Source: Ceratothoa steindachneri (Eukaryota > Arthropoda > Malacostraca > Isopoda > Cymothoidae). Taken from it: DNA of 64,000 bases. Location: NCBI GenBank assembly GCA_963969495.1, contig OZ018324.1, positions 154,470,672 through 154,534,671 of the forward strand, read 5' to 3'. The translations under genes were made by a program, and so were the position numbers. Shown here piece after piece: positions 36,557-48,612 of this stretch. The notes beneath the pieces are model-generated. The model made no database searches and was not told the origin of the DNA. It saw only the letters and a program-made list of their open reading frames with translations. How positions within the stretch are numbered: position 1 is the first letter of the stretch; every line of letters begins with the position of its first letter.

Positions 36557-36839
36557 CCCATCTTCGCAGCACAGCACGCAAACACACTATGTTTCAAGAA
36601 ATCCTGCCGATGGGTATCTATATACACATGCCTTCGAAGAGTTATAGGCCCCTCTCCCGGGGCGACGAAGGTTTGCAGAGTTTGGCAGATACAAATGAGG
36701 TTTCTAGCTGGTCGTAGCATAGAAGTGGAGCATAGAGAATCTTGGTGCAAAGAGGAGGAATGAAGGTTATATAACAACATAATTCAACCGATGACAAAAG
36801 CCACTAGGGCCTATCAGAGGTCCTCCTAGTCAAACAAAG
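36557..36839. other. Spacer between the two gypsy elements
   Basis: There is no gene or repeat I recognise in these 283 bases. Confidence 0.4.
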
Positions 36840-36844
36840 CTATG

Positions 36845-37657
36845 TGTCGTAGGTCAAGGTCAGATCCTTGACTTTCATTCGCCTTGGTCTAGGCAGAGGG
36901 AGTGCGATAAATTTCGGGGGAATTTAAAACCCCGGAGTGCCTATATACTAATAGATTAAGTAAAAGTGCGGTTGGCCAAATTAATAAAACTTCTTAGAGA
37001 ATATGGGTATAAAAATTGGTGAAACAAAAGAAGCTTTACAATTATACAAACAATAGAATGGATACGCAAAGTTACAATTTTAAGGTCAGATGAACTGGGT
37101 GATGTTAAAAGGACATTCGTGAGGCGGCTTGGCGCGCCAACAAACTAACAAACAATTCAAAGAACACGGGAAACTGGATTCACGATTGAGTCACTCGCGT
37201 AGCCTACTTTTAGCGGTATGCTTCGGGAAGTATTACTCCGGGTGGGTTTTGAGTCGATACCAGAATAATAGACAGTTGTCGCTAGACTGTCGTCAATCTG
37301 GAGAGAATTCTTGCCTTCGGACTCGAGGGGTGCGAGAACCGAATTGAGAGTTTACGCGTCGCGTTCAATTGGCTGGCTGATATTACTTTTTTGAGGCCTG
37401 CATCTGATATTTTATACGGGCTCGCCGGAAGTGACTTGCACGAGGCTCCGGAAAGGGGTACCACTTTATCAGACTCGGTGCCGAAAGAAGTGAACCTTAG
37501 CTTGATTCACACAATCTCGCGGAGCTTCCGCCGCTACCCTCGGTTCGCTCGGTCCGTCCATCGTTCTTGTTATCGCCAGAAGTGGGTGGTTTTCTCAGGG
37601 CACTGCTCGACGACTTCCGTCCGCGTGGCGCTTTTCTACCTTTCTCACTCTGTGACA
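36845..37657 (-). repeat. 3' LTR of the Gmr1-like element
   Basis: It is 813 bp and reads TGTCACAG...CTACGACA on the minus strand. It is clearly homologous to 43998-44969 but lacks a segment present there near 44400. The polypurine tract (minus GGGAGGGAAGGAGA, 37658-37671) abuts it. Confidence 0.88.
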
Positions 37658-38109
37658 TCTCCTTCCCTCCCAAGATGGAGCTTCCAGGAAAAGTGACATC
37701 CACTAATAACAAAACGGATTACACGTCTCAATTTTTGTAATATCAACGCGGATACAACAATGGAGAATACATAGTACTAAACTCGAAGAAAACACAAATA
37801 CTTTAAAATATAAAAAAGTAAATTCATCTAGATGGACTTGGGGTGGGGGGGAGGGGGGGCAATTGTATACCGATTATCATACAAAAGGAACAAAGGAAAA
37901 AAAACAATAACTGACGATAGCCACAGTTATTACCGTGACTTTTAAATGGAGTCTCGTTTGCCTCGGGTCAATAGGGATACTATGCAAAGAAATTAAAATG
38001 CACACAAAAAGGTACATGTTCTTATAACTTAAAAAAGAAGATTATCAGAGTATATATACAACAAGCAAACACAAAAAAAAATCATAAAATTAAGGCAATT
38101 GTCTCAAGA

Positions 38110-38737
38110 TTAATTTGGAAGAGAATCCAGAGGATTCCTGCTCAAACTGTCTGCTATATGTACAATTGTCAGAGCCTTTTATATTCAAAATTCTAAATTG
38201 AAATTATTGGAGGAACAGACGCCAACGCATAAGACGCCCATTATTATTATTTACCTTAGGTAGGTAAGATAGAGGTTTGTGATCCGTCTCTATAATAAAT
38301 TCCTTACCTACCAAGAACATTTTGAATTTTTGAATACACAAAATTATCACAAGGGCCTATCGCTCAATCACCGCATAATTCTTTTCACAGGGGAGTAATT
38401 TTTGACTAGCATACGCCATGGGGAAATCTCGTCACCGTCCCCCGTACTGAATTAGGACGCAGCCTATTCCGTCATTAGTAGCGTCTGTACGAATGTCAAA
38501 CGGTTTATTGGGATTGGGCAAATTGAGGAAGGGTGCAGATGCTAATTTTCCCTTTAGTTGGTTAAAACTGGCGATTGACAGCGGAGTCCAAACGAGGCAC
38601 CCGGGGGCCTTCTTCTTCAATAATTCGCATAAAGGCGCAGAGAGGGAGGCGAAATTTCTGATGAACCGTCGATAAAAAGACGCAGAGCCCATGAAAGATC
38701 TCAATTGTTTCTTCGTCACTGCTAATGGCATTTCCAC
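38110..38737 (-). pseudogene. Gmr1-like pol: RT thumb and RNase H
   Basis: The open part (38432-38737) reads KKQLRSFMGSASFYRRFI and LNLPNPNKPFDIRTDATNDG, the RT/RNase H junction with the first RNase H Asp. Downstream, in shifted frames, are IIETDHKPLSYLPKV and RLMRWRLFL. The end is near 38110. It degrades the RNA strand of the RNA/DNA hybrid. Frameshifts are present. Confidence 0.85.
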
Positions 38738-38797
38738 AATTGCTCGAATTTTGTCTTTTTGGGGGACTAATCGATCATTCCTGATATGGAAGCCTAA

Positions 38798-40550
38798 TTA
38801 ATCTATAGTGTCAAAGGCAAAGTGGCATTTGCTGGGGCCAATTGTGAGATTGTGCTCCCGAAGTCTGCGCAACAGTGCTTTGAGGAAAGTCAGATGTTGA
38901 TCCCATTCTTGGGTAGCCACATATATGTTATCGAAATAGAATGTCATATTAGGTAACCCGTCTAATATTCGTATCATTATCCGTTTGTAGTTGCTAAAAG
39001 CCGTAACAAGATGAAAGGAGAGCCAACGAAATTGCATCACCACTAGGTCTGTTGCAAAAGCCGTGTACTTATAGGTCGCCAAATATGGGGTCACCAGTTA
39101 TAGGTTTGGCGTAAGTAGGCCTTGTTTTGATTGCAAGGCGATCCTATAAGTGTTTGGTAAAATAGCTTGCTTAGAGGTTTCTTGGCGTACGGTCCGAGAG
39201 GTATTAAGCGATCAAGGTTTGTAAGTAAAAGGTTCCTTTGTGAAGGAATTGAACACTTGTATTTTTATACCACTTTGGAAGGTTTACATTTACGGTAAAC
39301 ATTTAATTTGCGCAACTGAGTTTTTTAAATCGAGTTATAATGGCAAAAGCAAGAACAAGGGAGATTCGCAGAACGGTGAATTAAGAGTCTAATAATCAAT
39401 TAATGATTGGGTCAATAATAAACTATAATAATGATAATAATTATAATAATGATCTTTGACTGAAAATGTTCTCTTATTTATACCGGGCATAATTTTCAAG
39501 GCGACGCGTAGCTCCGCCTTCCTTTGGTCGCAGGGGCGGTGCTTAGTTACCTGTCAGCCCAGCGGAGCCTGTGATTAGTTGGAGTCTAGCCTGTGATTGG
39601 CTGAAATTCTCCACTTCGTATTTTACTTTAGGGGTCTTTTCCCTGCGAGGGTATCACAGAATATGCGCTTGCTTAAAGCGGAGAAACATCTTTTGTCGCC
39701 AATTCTGTTCCCATTCCAGGCAGTTCTAATTACTCTGTTTGCTTATCTGCTCTTACACTCGGGTGTGATAGCCATACATTGTGGTCGGGTTTCAAACCAG
39801 ACGTTCTAATCAGATTCCGCTGATTCACAAACTGTCTCCAAACGACCTTATTTTATTGGTCCTACCATTACATCTTTGATACTTCGACCTGGCAAAATAT
39901 GTCTTTTTCCTTCTCTCTCTCTTTCTTTGTGTGTGCAGTTATTGTACACTACATACTTTTTTACCTTTTTTCTTGATGGGATTTGGCAGTAGGCCTTGCA
40001 CAAATCCAGTTCCGTAGTATATTTGGCCTTTTCAAACAAATGCAGATTTTGGTCAATGATGGGGATGGGCTCGGCATCAAACACAGTGACTGAGTTTAAT
40101 TTTTTGAAGCCGATGCACATACGGTAGGATCCGTCTGACTTCTTGACCATGACAACAGGGGAATAATAATTCGACTCTGAGGGTTCTAGGATTTTTAAGT
40201 TTAATAATTTATCGACCTCATTATTGAAGGCTTCTCTTATGTGGATGAGCAGGGGATGCGGCTTGGATCGGATGGGTTCCTGTGTGATTAGTTGAATGTT
40301 GAGCTCGAAATGAGCAGCACAACCAGGAGTTTCGGAAAAGACTTCACTAAATTGTCCCAGTAGCGCCTGCAGCTGCTTCTTCTGGGTGAACGCAAGCAGG
40401 TCGTTTACCCTCCATTCTGCCGAAGGAGAATCAGTGGCGTCTGGCAAGACATGCGATGGATATTCATTATCTTGCTCCACGCAGGCAACTTGTACCACGA
40501 TTAAGGGATCTAAGAGATAGCTAGAATCCATGGCCGATTCTTCGTCTATT
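38798..40550 (-). pseudogene. Gmr1-like pol: reverse transcriptase, split by a solo LTR
   Basis: The first half (to about 39958) has NKVDKLLNLKILEP-type sequence, YYSPVVMVKKSDGSYRMCIG, PIPIIDQNLHLFEKAKY and LDLCKAYCQIP, which include the fingers and motif A. The second half (39094-38798) continues with TAFATDLVVMQFRWL and motif C as YFDN instead of YxDD, then HLTFLKALLRRLREHNL. The two halves join exactly when the 884-bp insertion and one TSD copy are removed. The lost second Asp predicts no activity. Confidence 0.9.
39070..39953 (-). mobile_element. Solo LTR with PBS-like tail inside RT, TSD AGTA
   Basis: 884 bp are flanked by the same four bases (plus-strand TACT at 39066-39069 and 39954-39957). 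On the minus strand it begins TGTAGTGTAC and ends GACCTATA. It has a good TATA box (CCCGGTATAAATAAG). Near its end CCTATA is followed by ACTGGTGACCCC, a PBS-like segment, inside an inverted repeat CGCCAAA/TTTGGCG, so a little internal sequence may be retained. Termini and TSD length match the TRIM at 58185. Confidence 0.85.
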
Positions 40551-40554
40551 GTCA

Positions 40555-41728
40555 CGATATGGTTAGCACATGCGCGACTGTGGTATCTTTTTAGCATATT
40601 CACATGGAATAGCTTTCTTCCTGAAGGGATTTGAATTATATAGTCGACAGTGCCGCGTTTTTCGACCACTTGATAGGGTCCCTTCCATTGACTTATTAGT
40701 TAATTATGGTCAGTCGGGAGTAACAATAATACCTCTTCGCCGGACTTGAATTTTCTGTCCTTGGATTTGCAATCAAAGTAGGTCTTGTATTTATCCAAGT
40801 TAGTATCGGTATTCTGGTAAGCGATCTCGGCACATTTATCTAGTCTATGTCTTAATTCCAGCAGATAGGCGTAGGAAGATTGGATTTTTTTATCCAATTT
40901 TTGATTAGTGAAGAGCTCCTTTAAAGTGCTTAAAGGGCCAACCCCAAGGTGCGGTGCTGGATCTCTCGGTATGCGAAGAGAGCTACCGGCAGATATCGGT
41001 GTCATTCTCTTGGCTGTTCGGCACACAGTTTCTTTAAAATTGCCTTGAGAGTACCGTTCAACCTTTCGCATATCCTGTTTCCTGCGGGAGGAAACGGGGT
41101 GGTAAACAACGGCTTTACCATAAGCAACTTTCCTACATACTCCATTAGCTGTGAAGTAAATTATCGGCCACGATCTGATAGTATTTCCTTGGGCAAACCA
41201 ACACGGGAGAAGATCGTAATGAGTGCCTCAGCGCAGGAGATACTGTCGATTTCTTAAGAGGCACGGCCTCGGGAAACCTGGCGGCAAAGTCGATCAGGGT
41301 TAGCACGTAGCTATGGCCTTCACTTGGTGGGGGGGGGGGGAATCGGACCGATTAAATCGATTGCCACTCGGGAGAAAAGTTTGGAGATACGGGGTCCCTT
41401 CTGTAAAGGTGCCTGTTTAACTCGCCCCTTTATAGCCGTCTTTTGACAGTGTTGCACGAACGACAGGAGCGTAAAATTTCGTCTGTTGCAATTGGCCAAT
41501 AAAAATACTTAAAGATTCTCTGTGCCGTCTTTGTATGGCTAAAATGTCCGGAAAAAAATTATCATGCGAGTACTGCAGAATGAGATGAACGTGGGAGCGT
41601 GGGACAAATAACGCTCGGGACTCGGGGTTATTGCCATCAGAGCAAGCGCGATGAAGTAGGCCATCCTTAACGAGGTAAGAGATCGCTTTTATCACCTCTA
41701 GTGGCTTCTTGCACCTTATTTGGGGCAT
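40555..41728 (-). pseudogene. Gmr1-like pol: integrase (zinc region, DDE core, GPY/F tail)
   Basis: The zinc-binding N-terminal region reads YLVKDGLLHRACSDG, LFVPRSHVHLILQYSHD, then a C-x2-C pair near 41450. The catalytic core shows the first Asp in AIDLIGPIP (near 41355), the second in LSDRG (near 41170) and the Glu in NRICERLNGTL (near 41070). A linker (LLELRHRLDKCAEIAYQ) leads to GPYQVVEKRGTVDY and LFHVNMLKRY, the GPY/F module. The frame then runs directly into RT. All three catalytic residues are visible, though split by frameshifts. Confidence 0.88.
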
Positions 41729-42272
41729 TTGTCCGAAGGGGACGAAGAGAATCGCATTCCTTCTGAATTTTCGCGAATTCCTCGTTCATTACATTCTTGA
41801 ATGCTGAAACGCAGTGGATTTCTAGCAGTGTGGGCGTCTCTAATTCCTTTTCGGCTTGGGAACGGGTGGTCACAGGTTGAGCCACGGGGGTGTAGGATAC
41901 CTGTGGGCACTGGCCAATTAGGACAGCGCAGAATTTGATGGGGGTTGCTACTATTTCTACCCAGCCAGTAAAATAAGTGCACTCGATAAAGCACTTGACA
42001 ATATGGAATCTATTTGCGCGACCCAAGTAGTCGTGCACTACTGCAAATTTGTCGTGATCCGGGGCTACAGGTGGGAGTAGCTTGTCCGTAACCACGATGC
42101 AGGTGCACCCTGTATCGCGTACGAGGGTGGAGATACGGTAGCCGTTTACTGCTACAGTTTCGAACTTTAGGCCCCAAGGGTTTCTTTTATCGAACAAAAA
42201 GTTCACCTGGTGGCCAGCGGAACTCGATGTGCTTAAAGGGATAGGAGATTCTGGTTGCAGCGATGGTGGCAC
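41729..42272 (-). pseudogene. Gmr1-like protease and linker
   Basis: LVRDTGCTCIVV carries the DTG active site of a retropepsin. A linker with TTRSQAEKE and FAKIQKECDSL leads into integrase, as in elements where integrase follows protease. The frame is open over about 180 residues. The enzyme would cut the Gag-Pol polyprotein. Confidence 0.8.
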
Positions 42273-43213
42273 TGATTTGCTGTACCTGATGAAGAGGGTT
42301 GTTTCGAAGTTGCGAGTTCGTAGGGCAATTGGCCTTCACGTGGCCCTCAATACCACAGGAGTAGCAGAGGATAGGCCTACTAGGAAATGACGAAGCAGGG
42401 GGGATTAGACGAGAACGATTTGAAGTCACGTTGGTCGGACGAGAAGAAATGTTTGGGTTTTGAAGGGCTAGTCACCTTGACGAAATTGTTTCCGTTGTGG
42501 AGAGTAAATTCAGTCCTGCTAGAATTGGATTTGGGAGATGGAGGTTCCGTCTTCTTTCCATATTTAGGGTAGCTGTTATGGCTAGCCGCATAGACATCGG
42601 GTTCCTCGATACATTCCTTGAATATAAAACCCTTCCGGTCTTTCACGAAGGATCTAATTTCTGAAGGAAGCGAAGCCAAGAGTTGATCCTTCAGGACGAA
42701 GTCGACCAAGGCATCATACTCATAGGAAATTTTGGATGCCTCCAGCCCAAAATTAAAGTGGCTTTGTAAAGTATAACCAAACTGATGGAAGGTTTGGTTT
42801 GGCTGTATACGGCAGTGCCGGAATTTTGGGCGGTAGAAATCCTGGGTCATATTGTAGGTTGCCAGTAATTTGGATTCCAACGTAGAGTAGTCAATAGTTA
42901 CCTCTAACAAGAGTGAGATGAGTATATGCCTGAGTTGAGTGCTCAGTAATGGCAACAATTTGGCTTCGCCGTCGCCCTCAATATCCCACTGGTTGACCTC
43001 GCAAATATTTTCAAAGTGAGTCAGATAAGACTCAAAATCTTCACTTTCTTTAAATACGGGTAATTTTATAGACGCTGTTTGCTGAATGTTAGACCTTGAA
43101 TTGATAGAAAGCGTATCAATCCGGGTCCTGCTCATTTCTAATTCATGAAGACGAGTTCTTTCCCTTCTTCTCGTTCTTTCTCTGATTTTTCCCTTTCTCT
43201 TCTTTCTTCTCAT
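42187..43213 (-). CDS. Gmr1-like gag with SCAN-like capsid domain and zinc knuckle
   Basis: The frame from 43213 begins with a basic stretch, then IKLPVFKESEDFESYL. The C-terminal capsid region (YRPKFRHCRIQPNQTF, HQFGYTLQSHFNFG, DFVLKDQLLASLPSEIR, SFVKDRKGF) has the spacing of the SCAN domain. Vertebrate SCAN domains are thought to derive from Gmr1-like gag. After a frameshift near 42400 the zinc knuckle CYSCGIEGHVKANCP completes the protein in the frame 42187-42429. Gag would form the particle and bind RNA. The long open part is undamaged over 277 codons. Confidence 0.85.
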
Positions 43214-43884
43214 TCTGTTCTCTTCTCTTCCTGGATATACGCTAATAACTCTTTTCTACTGAGTCCAAGAGACTCACCTTGTGAATTAAAGATGTCGAAG
43301 GAAGAGATGCTGTCGAGTATTACCAACTTTTACGCGAAAAAACAAAGCACCATGAAAATAAAGAAAAACGTAACGGGGTTGTCGAGCCCGATTTAACTGT
43401 AATTCGCATAAATCACTTAAATGCACAGCGGGAGTGCCGGTGGGTTCTATTTGACCCAAATAAAATCGCAACACAAAAAAACACACGTAAAAACAAACGC
43501 AATTGTTTCGGGCGAAGCGAATTTTATTCCGTACGCTCACTCGGAATAAATCCCCACACTGATATTGAAGCGAGAGCCTGGCGTCTACCCCTTAAGTACG
43601 CCAAATAGCACAAAGAAAATACAACAATACAATTCCTATTCTAACTTTCAATTATAACAGACGAATATGGGGCTTGAAAGGACAAAACATTCTGCTGAGG
43701 AATATACGTGATGCACAGTCACAAAATATTATAAAAAATAAATTCACAAAACAATGACAAATTGGTAAACAGAAAATTGGTTTGAAAGAAGTCCAAGCCA
43801 AGCATAAAAGTTACCAGTTTAATATATGAGGTGAATATAATTGTTCCTCCGCTGTTTTCTAATCCTGAACTTTACCCTTAAGAA

Positions 43885-43894
43885 CCTGACACCA
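43885..43894 (-). promoter_or_regulatory. Primer-binding site, tRNA-Leu type
   Basis: The minus strand reads TGGTGTCAGG. Its complement, CCTGACACCA, equals the end of animal tRNA-Leu(CAG) plus CCA over 10 bases. It is separated from the LTR by a (TA)n tract, which I take as a later expansion. Confidence 0.65.
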
Positions 43895-43900
43895 GTTTAA

Positions 43901-43904
<4 letters not shown>

Positions 43905-43994
<90 letters not shown>
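43905..43994. repeat. (TA)n microsatellite between PBS and 5' LTR
   Basis: About 90 bp of TA lie where only a few bases are expected between the LTR end and the PBS. Confidence 0.95.
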
Positions 43995-43995
<1 letters not shown>

Positions 43996-43997
43996 TA

Positions 43998-44876
43998 TGT
44001 CGTTGGTCGAGGTTAGATCCTTGACTTTCGCTCGCCTTGGTCGAGGCAGAGAGAGCGAGACAAATTTTGGGAGGAATCTAAAACCCCGGAGTGCGTGGAT
44101 ATTAATAAATTAAATAAGAGTGTGGTTGGCCAAATTAATATAACTTCTTAGAGGATCTGGGTATAGAAACTGGTGAAACAAAAATAAGCTTTACTATTAT
44201 ACATACAATTTACAAATAATAGAATGGATACGCAAAGTTACAATTTCAAGGTCAGATGAACTCGAGGATGTTAAAGGGACATTCGCGAGGTGGCTGGGCG
44301 CGCCAACAAACTAACAAGCAATTCAAAGAACACGAGAAAATGGATTCACGATTGAGTCACTCGCAGATTCTACTTTGAGGGGTATGCTTCGGGAAGTTGT
44401 CTGGGAGAGAAATTACAAAATGGGAATCGCAATCGTCACGTTTAACGTCGAGTGTATGGGTCGAGAGAGTATTACACTGAACGGGAACGGAGCCGATATC
44501 AGAATAATAGTCAGTTGTCGCTAAACTATCGTCCATCTGGAGAGAATTTTTGCCTTCGGACTAGAGGAGTAGGGAAACCGAATCGAAAGTTTACACGTCG
44601 CCTTCAAGGGGCTGGCTGATACTACTTTTTTGAGGTCTGCATCTGATATTTTATACAAGCTCGCCAGAAGTGACTTCCCCGAGGCTCTGGAAGGGCGTGC
44701 CACTATATCAGACTCAGCGCCAAAAGAATTGAACCTTAGCTTGGTTCACACAATCTCGTGGAGCTTCCGCCGCTACCCTCGGTTTGCTCGATCCGTCCAT
44801 CGTCATCGTTCTTGTTATCGCCGGAAGTGGTCTGGCTCTCTCAGGGCGCTGCTCGACGATTTCTGTCCACGTGGCG

Positions 44877-44963
<87 letters not shown>

Positions 44964-44969
44964 CTGACA
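43998..44969 (-). repeat. 5' LTR of the Gmr1-like element
   Basis: It is 972 bp and homologous to the 3' LTR at 36845-37657. It is longer because of (TC)n and (TATC)n runs at 44881-44962 and a segment missing from the other copy. It starts TGTCAGAG on the minus strand. Confidence 0.87.
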
Positions 44970-45046
44970 CAATGCAAAAATCACACATCATCCCAATATA
45001 ATGCATCAAAAATATTGAGATTCTAATGTAACACCATTCAAGCTTG

Positions 45047-45914
45047 TCAAAAACTAAAGCATGCAGCTACAATGTATACATCAATATTAAAAATATGCGT
45101 ATTATATTACTTCTTCCTGTTTCATTTTTGTACTTTGTTCAAATCTTTTCTTTTTTTGTGGTCGGAAGGCGAAATGCGAGAAAACAGAGTTTTATACGGA
45201 TTCGGTCGAAATCGGAGTAATCCTCGACTTTGCTGCATTTCGCTTTACGACCGCCAAAAATGAATAATAAATTTGAACAGAACAAAAAAAAACGTTAAAT
45301 ATAAAATAACATCAGATACATAACCTAACCTTTAATTTTCAAATTATTAGTTTGTGAAAGTATACAAACCTTTTGTACCTACCTAACAATGGAAGAGGAG
45401 GCTTACCCTGTGCTGGGTATTGTTACAAATTGTCAATGAAAACAACCAGCAAGAACAGCTGGTTGGGTTGGAGAAAACTGATAACGATTGGAAGCTGCTG
45501 GCAGTGGTCGGTCTTCTTCTGAATGCTTTCCAAAGTGTTCACCTTAGTTCTCTCAAGGAATGGCGGAAATTGATCAACCTGGTGAATCTTAGTTTAAGGT
45601 AAATATAACTTCTTATTATTACTTAAACTTTTTTATATATAGTTTATAACATTTATATAGATTATTAATATTTTTTATGTAATTATCTTAGACTTATTGT
45701 GTTTATTTGTTACAGCAAATAAACAAATACGAGTATGCGTCATATTTTAAGTTGATTAAAACCAGAAATTTGAGCCTGAATTTTATTGATCATCTGGTCC
45801 ACTTCATACCCTTCCCCAAACCCCCGGTAGAGGGTTCTACTCCATACTACCCCTATTTTTAAAAAAATATTGATGTATATATTGTAGCTCCATGCTTTAG
45901 TTTTTGACAAGCTC
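45047..45914. repeat. Foldback arrangement with 46-base inverted arms and an inner mini-MITE
   Basis: CTTGTCAAAAACTAAAGCAT and the following 26 bases (from 45047) recur inverted to 45914 with few changes. Inside, 45145-45262 is a smaller element with inverted ends GGTCGGAAGGCGAAATGC/GCATTTCGCTTTACGACC. A 60-codon frame at 45420-45602 ending in a GT-type splice-like site is unrecognised; it could be a lost exon or chance. Confidence 0.65.
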
Positions 45915-46179
45915 AATTGATTGATGATGCTTTAGAAACTCAATATTCTGGATGCAGTTTATGAGTTTATGCGGTGTGGTTGACTCGGATGACCAATTTT
46001 TCGGCTTTTCGCCTTACGAACACCAAAAAGAAAGATAAGATTTGGATAAATTATAGCACTCGAATTGAAGAGAAAGTGGCACCCAAATTGCAGGATAGGT
46101 TGTCCCAGCGAGTAACCCAGACAAATGGGCGCTCGGTGGATCTATGAAATCCTGAAATTGGGTACGCAATAGTTCTAAA

Positions 46180-47640
46180 TAGGCACTACACTACAGTATT
46201 CCCCCATGAAGATATACAACACATCCCATCGCTGGAACCACGTACCGAAACTCCAATAACAAACTTAACAATTTCCAAAAAACAACTCATCAAGAAACTA
46301 CAAGCCAAGAAATCAGACAAGTCATCTGGCCCCGATGTATTATCCTAAGTAATATATAAACTCATTGAGAGAATCATATCAGACATCATTCTGCAACACC
46401 TGAAGGAGAAACACTAGCCAGGGAGATCAACAGTTACCAACCTACTGGAGGAACTAAAGCACTGGACAGAATCTTCATCACACGTATTGCCGATTGACAT
46501 CTGATTCTTAGATTACGCCAAGGCGTTTGACACTGTGCCACATGCACGCCCCATGGCAAAACTCTCAGTGTATGGCATCACAGGAACGTTCAAACAGTGG
46601 ATATACAATTCCATGACAGGACGTAAGCAATCCGTAAAGATCAATGGAGATCTCAGACAGCGTGAGTGTCATTAGTGGTGTCCCACAAGGATCGGTTTCT
46701 GGTCCGCTTTTGTTCATACTTTTCGTGAACGACCTACTAAGCAACCTGCACAACCCAACCGTGATGTACGCAGACGACACTAAGATGTTATCGGTATTGA
46801 AACAAGCGCCGATGCAGGATGCCTCAAACACCCAAACGCTACAGCAGGACCTGAACCGTTTTCAGGGTTGGGTTAACAATATGAAAATGAAGCTAAACCC
46901 TACCAAATGTAAAATAATGCATCTAGGCAGATCAAACCCTAGGCAGGAATACACAATGCTCCTAGAGGACAATACTCACCACCACGTAATGCCAACCTTG
47001 TAGGAAAAAGACCTAGGGGTGATTGTGAATTCGGGGTTGTGAATTCCCTAAGCACATCCAAACCCAAGTAAATAAAACCAGCAATGTCCTCGATGCCATC
47101 AAGCATACTTTTAAAACTCTAGACCCTACTGCATTCCTTTCTCTGCGCAAATCACTGGTACGCCCAATCCTAGAGTATGAATCAGTCATCTGGTCACCAA
47201 AGCTGAAGAGAGGCAAAGAACCACTAGAATATGTCTAACGTGGTGCTACGAGATTAGCCTAGGCCTCTCAGAGAAATCCTATGAAGAACGACTCTTAACA
47301 CTTGGGCTACCAACTATAGAGTTTAGACAACAGAGAGCTGACATGATCCAGATGTTCAAACTGACTCACGTCTTGGAGGAGTTTAACCCAGCATCCTGTG
47401 GTGAGTGTGGAAGGATGTTTTATACAGTCTGCGCTAAACAAATAATTGGGAACATAGCTTCAAACTCCAGATACAACACGAACTTAGACCCAGGGACAAC
47501 TTTTTCAAATGCCATGCAACGAAGCATTGGAACCAGCTAACTCAAGACACTGTTAGTTCAAATAATGTAGCCATCTTCAAGACCCGACTGACCAAGGAAT
47601 GGAAGAACAACCCAGACAACTACCGTTTATCATATTAAAA
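46180..47640 (+). pseudogene. CR1/L2-like LINE reverse transcriptase fragment
   Basis: The upstream RT reads ISKKQLIKKLQAKKSDKSSG. After an apparent deletion, motif A is FLDYAKAFDTVPH, motif B GVPQGSVSGPLLF, and motif C MYADDTKML with YADD intact. The C-terminal part has the end-type sequence FKTRLTKEWKNN. Endonuclease and most of the fingers are absent, and there are many frameshifts. It lies inside the LTR copy 2 and is therefore younger than it. Confidence 0.85.
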
Positions 47641-47931
47641 CCTAGAACCGCCATCACTTAAGTCACTGCAACCACGGAAGGACTCATTACTCGAAAGGGT
47701 ACATAATGATCTTGCAAAAGGTGAATAACCAGAGTTCTCACGCGGCCACAAAAACATAGGAAACAGCTGCCAGAAGAAAATGATCTCAATGATAGATAAC
47801 AGGGACAAGCTGAACAAATACAGGGTAATGTATGTTTTAACCGGTTAAAATTTCCGAGGACCAGTGAAATGCAAACGGTCTCTCTGATACAGGATATATG
47901 CCAAACTTGGGATATATGTAGTTTCATTAGA

Positions 47932-47934
<3 letters not shown>

Positions 47935-48024
<90 letters not shown>
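47935..48024. repeat. (TA)n microsatellite
   Basis: A pure TA run of about 90 bp inside the disrupted LTR copy 2. Confidence 0.97.
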
Positions 48025-48027
<3 letters not shown>

Positions 48028-48440
48028 TAACTCTATAATTTAAGAAGGGGATTTTTTTTTTTAGTATTTGAATAATAATTTGATCTTAGTTTGGTTAAGA
48101 CTTAGGTTTTTTTGTTATCAAAGTTATGTCTAAGAATTTTTTCATAATATCAAGAAACAAAATGGTGAAGTTCAGGAATAAATATAAGTATCAAAATTTT
48201 GTGAATTTTTTACAACCCAGAGAATTACAAATGGTGAAGTTCAGAAAATTTATTTTTATATATCTTCTTCTATAACTATATTTTAGCAACGTGATATTTT
48301 TAAAGGGGGGAGATTTAGTTTAGAGTTGCTTTTTAAAATTATTATAATTGGCGAAGTTCAGAAAATTTCTAAAAATTTAACCATGGCTGCTTTTTTTAGA
48401 TTTTAAAATCTTAGTAGCGAAGCTCAAGCTCCCCCAGTGG
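48025..48440. repeat. AT-rich insert with repeated GGTGAAGTTCAG words
   Basis: TGGTGAAGTTCAG, or a close variant, occurs near 48161, 48232, 48350 and 48416, each followed by A/T-rich sequence. The insert has no counterpart in LTR copy 1, so it was added to copy 2. No coding. Confidence 0.6.
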
Positions 48441-48443
48441 CCT

Positions 48444-48612
<169 letters not shown>

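Larger units (their letters stand above)
36845..44969 (-). mobile_element. Gmr1-like Ty3/gypsy element (integrase upstream of RT), ~8.1 kb
   Basis: The order on the minus strand is LTR, PBS, SCAN-like gag, zinc knuckle, DTG protease, integrase, RT, RNase H, polypurine tract, LTR. Integrase before RT is the copia-like order known among Ty3/gypsy elements from the Gmr1 group. The integrase C-terminus and the RT share one open frame (39848-40669), so the order is not a product of assembly or rearrangement. Flanking CTATG (36840-36844) and CAATG (44970-44974) form a 5-bp TSD with one mismatch. Frameshifts, an RT site change and a nested solo LTR inactivate it. Confidence 0.88.

Noticed and set aside
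37838..37862. G-rich run (GGGGTGGGGGGGAGGG type) as a G-quadruplex regulatory element
   Set aside because: It lies in the untranslated 3' region of a dead gypsy element; nothing else supports a regulatory role.
38110..41728. That the integrase-before-RT order comes from two different gypsy elements joined together
   Set aside because: The GPY/F tail and the RT start lie in one unbroken frame, and the LTR pair and near-matching TSD bracket the whole; a joined chimera is less likely.
45420..45602. 60-codon frame followed by GGTAAATA, resembling an exon with a donor site
   Set aside because: No domain, no acceptor or neighbouring exon found, and it lies inside a foldback element; chance is likely.
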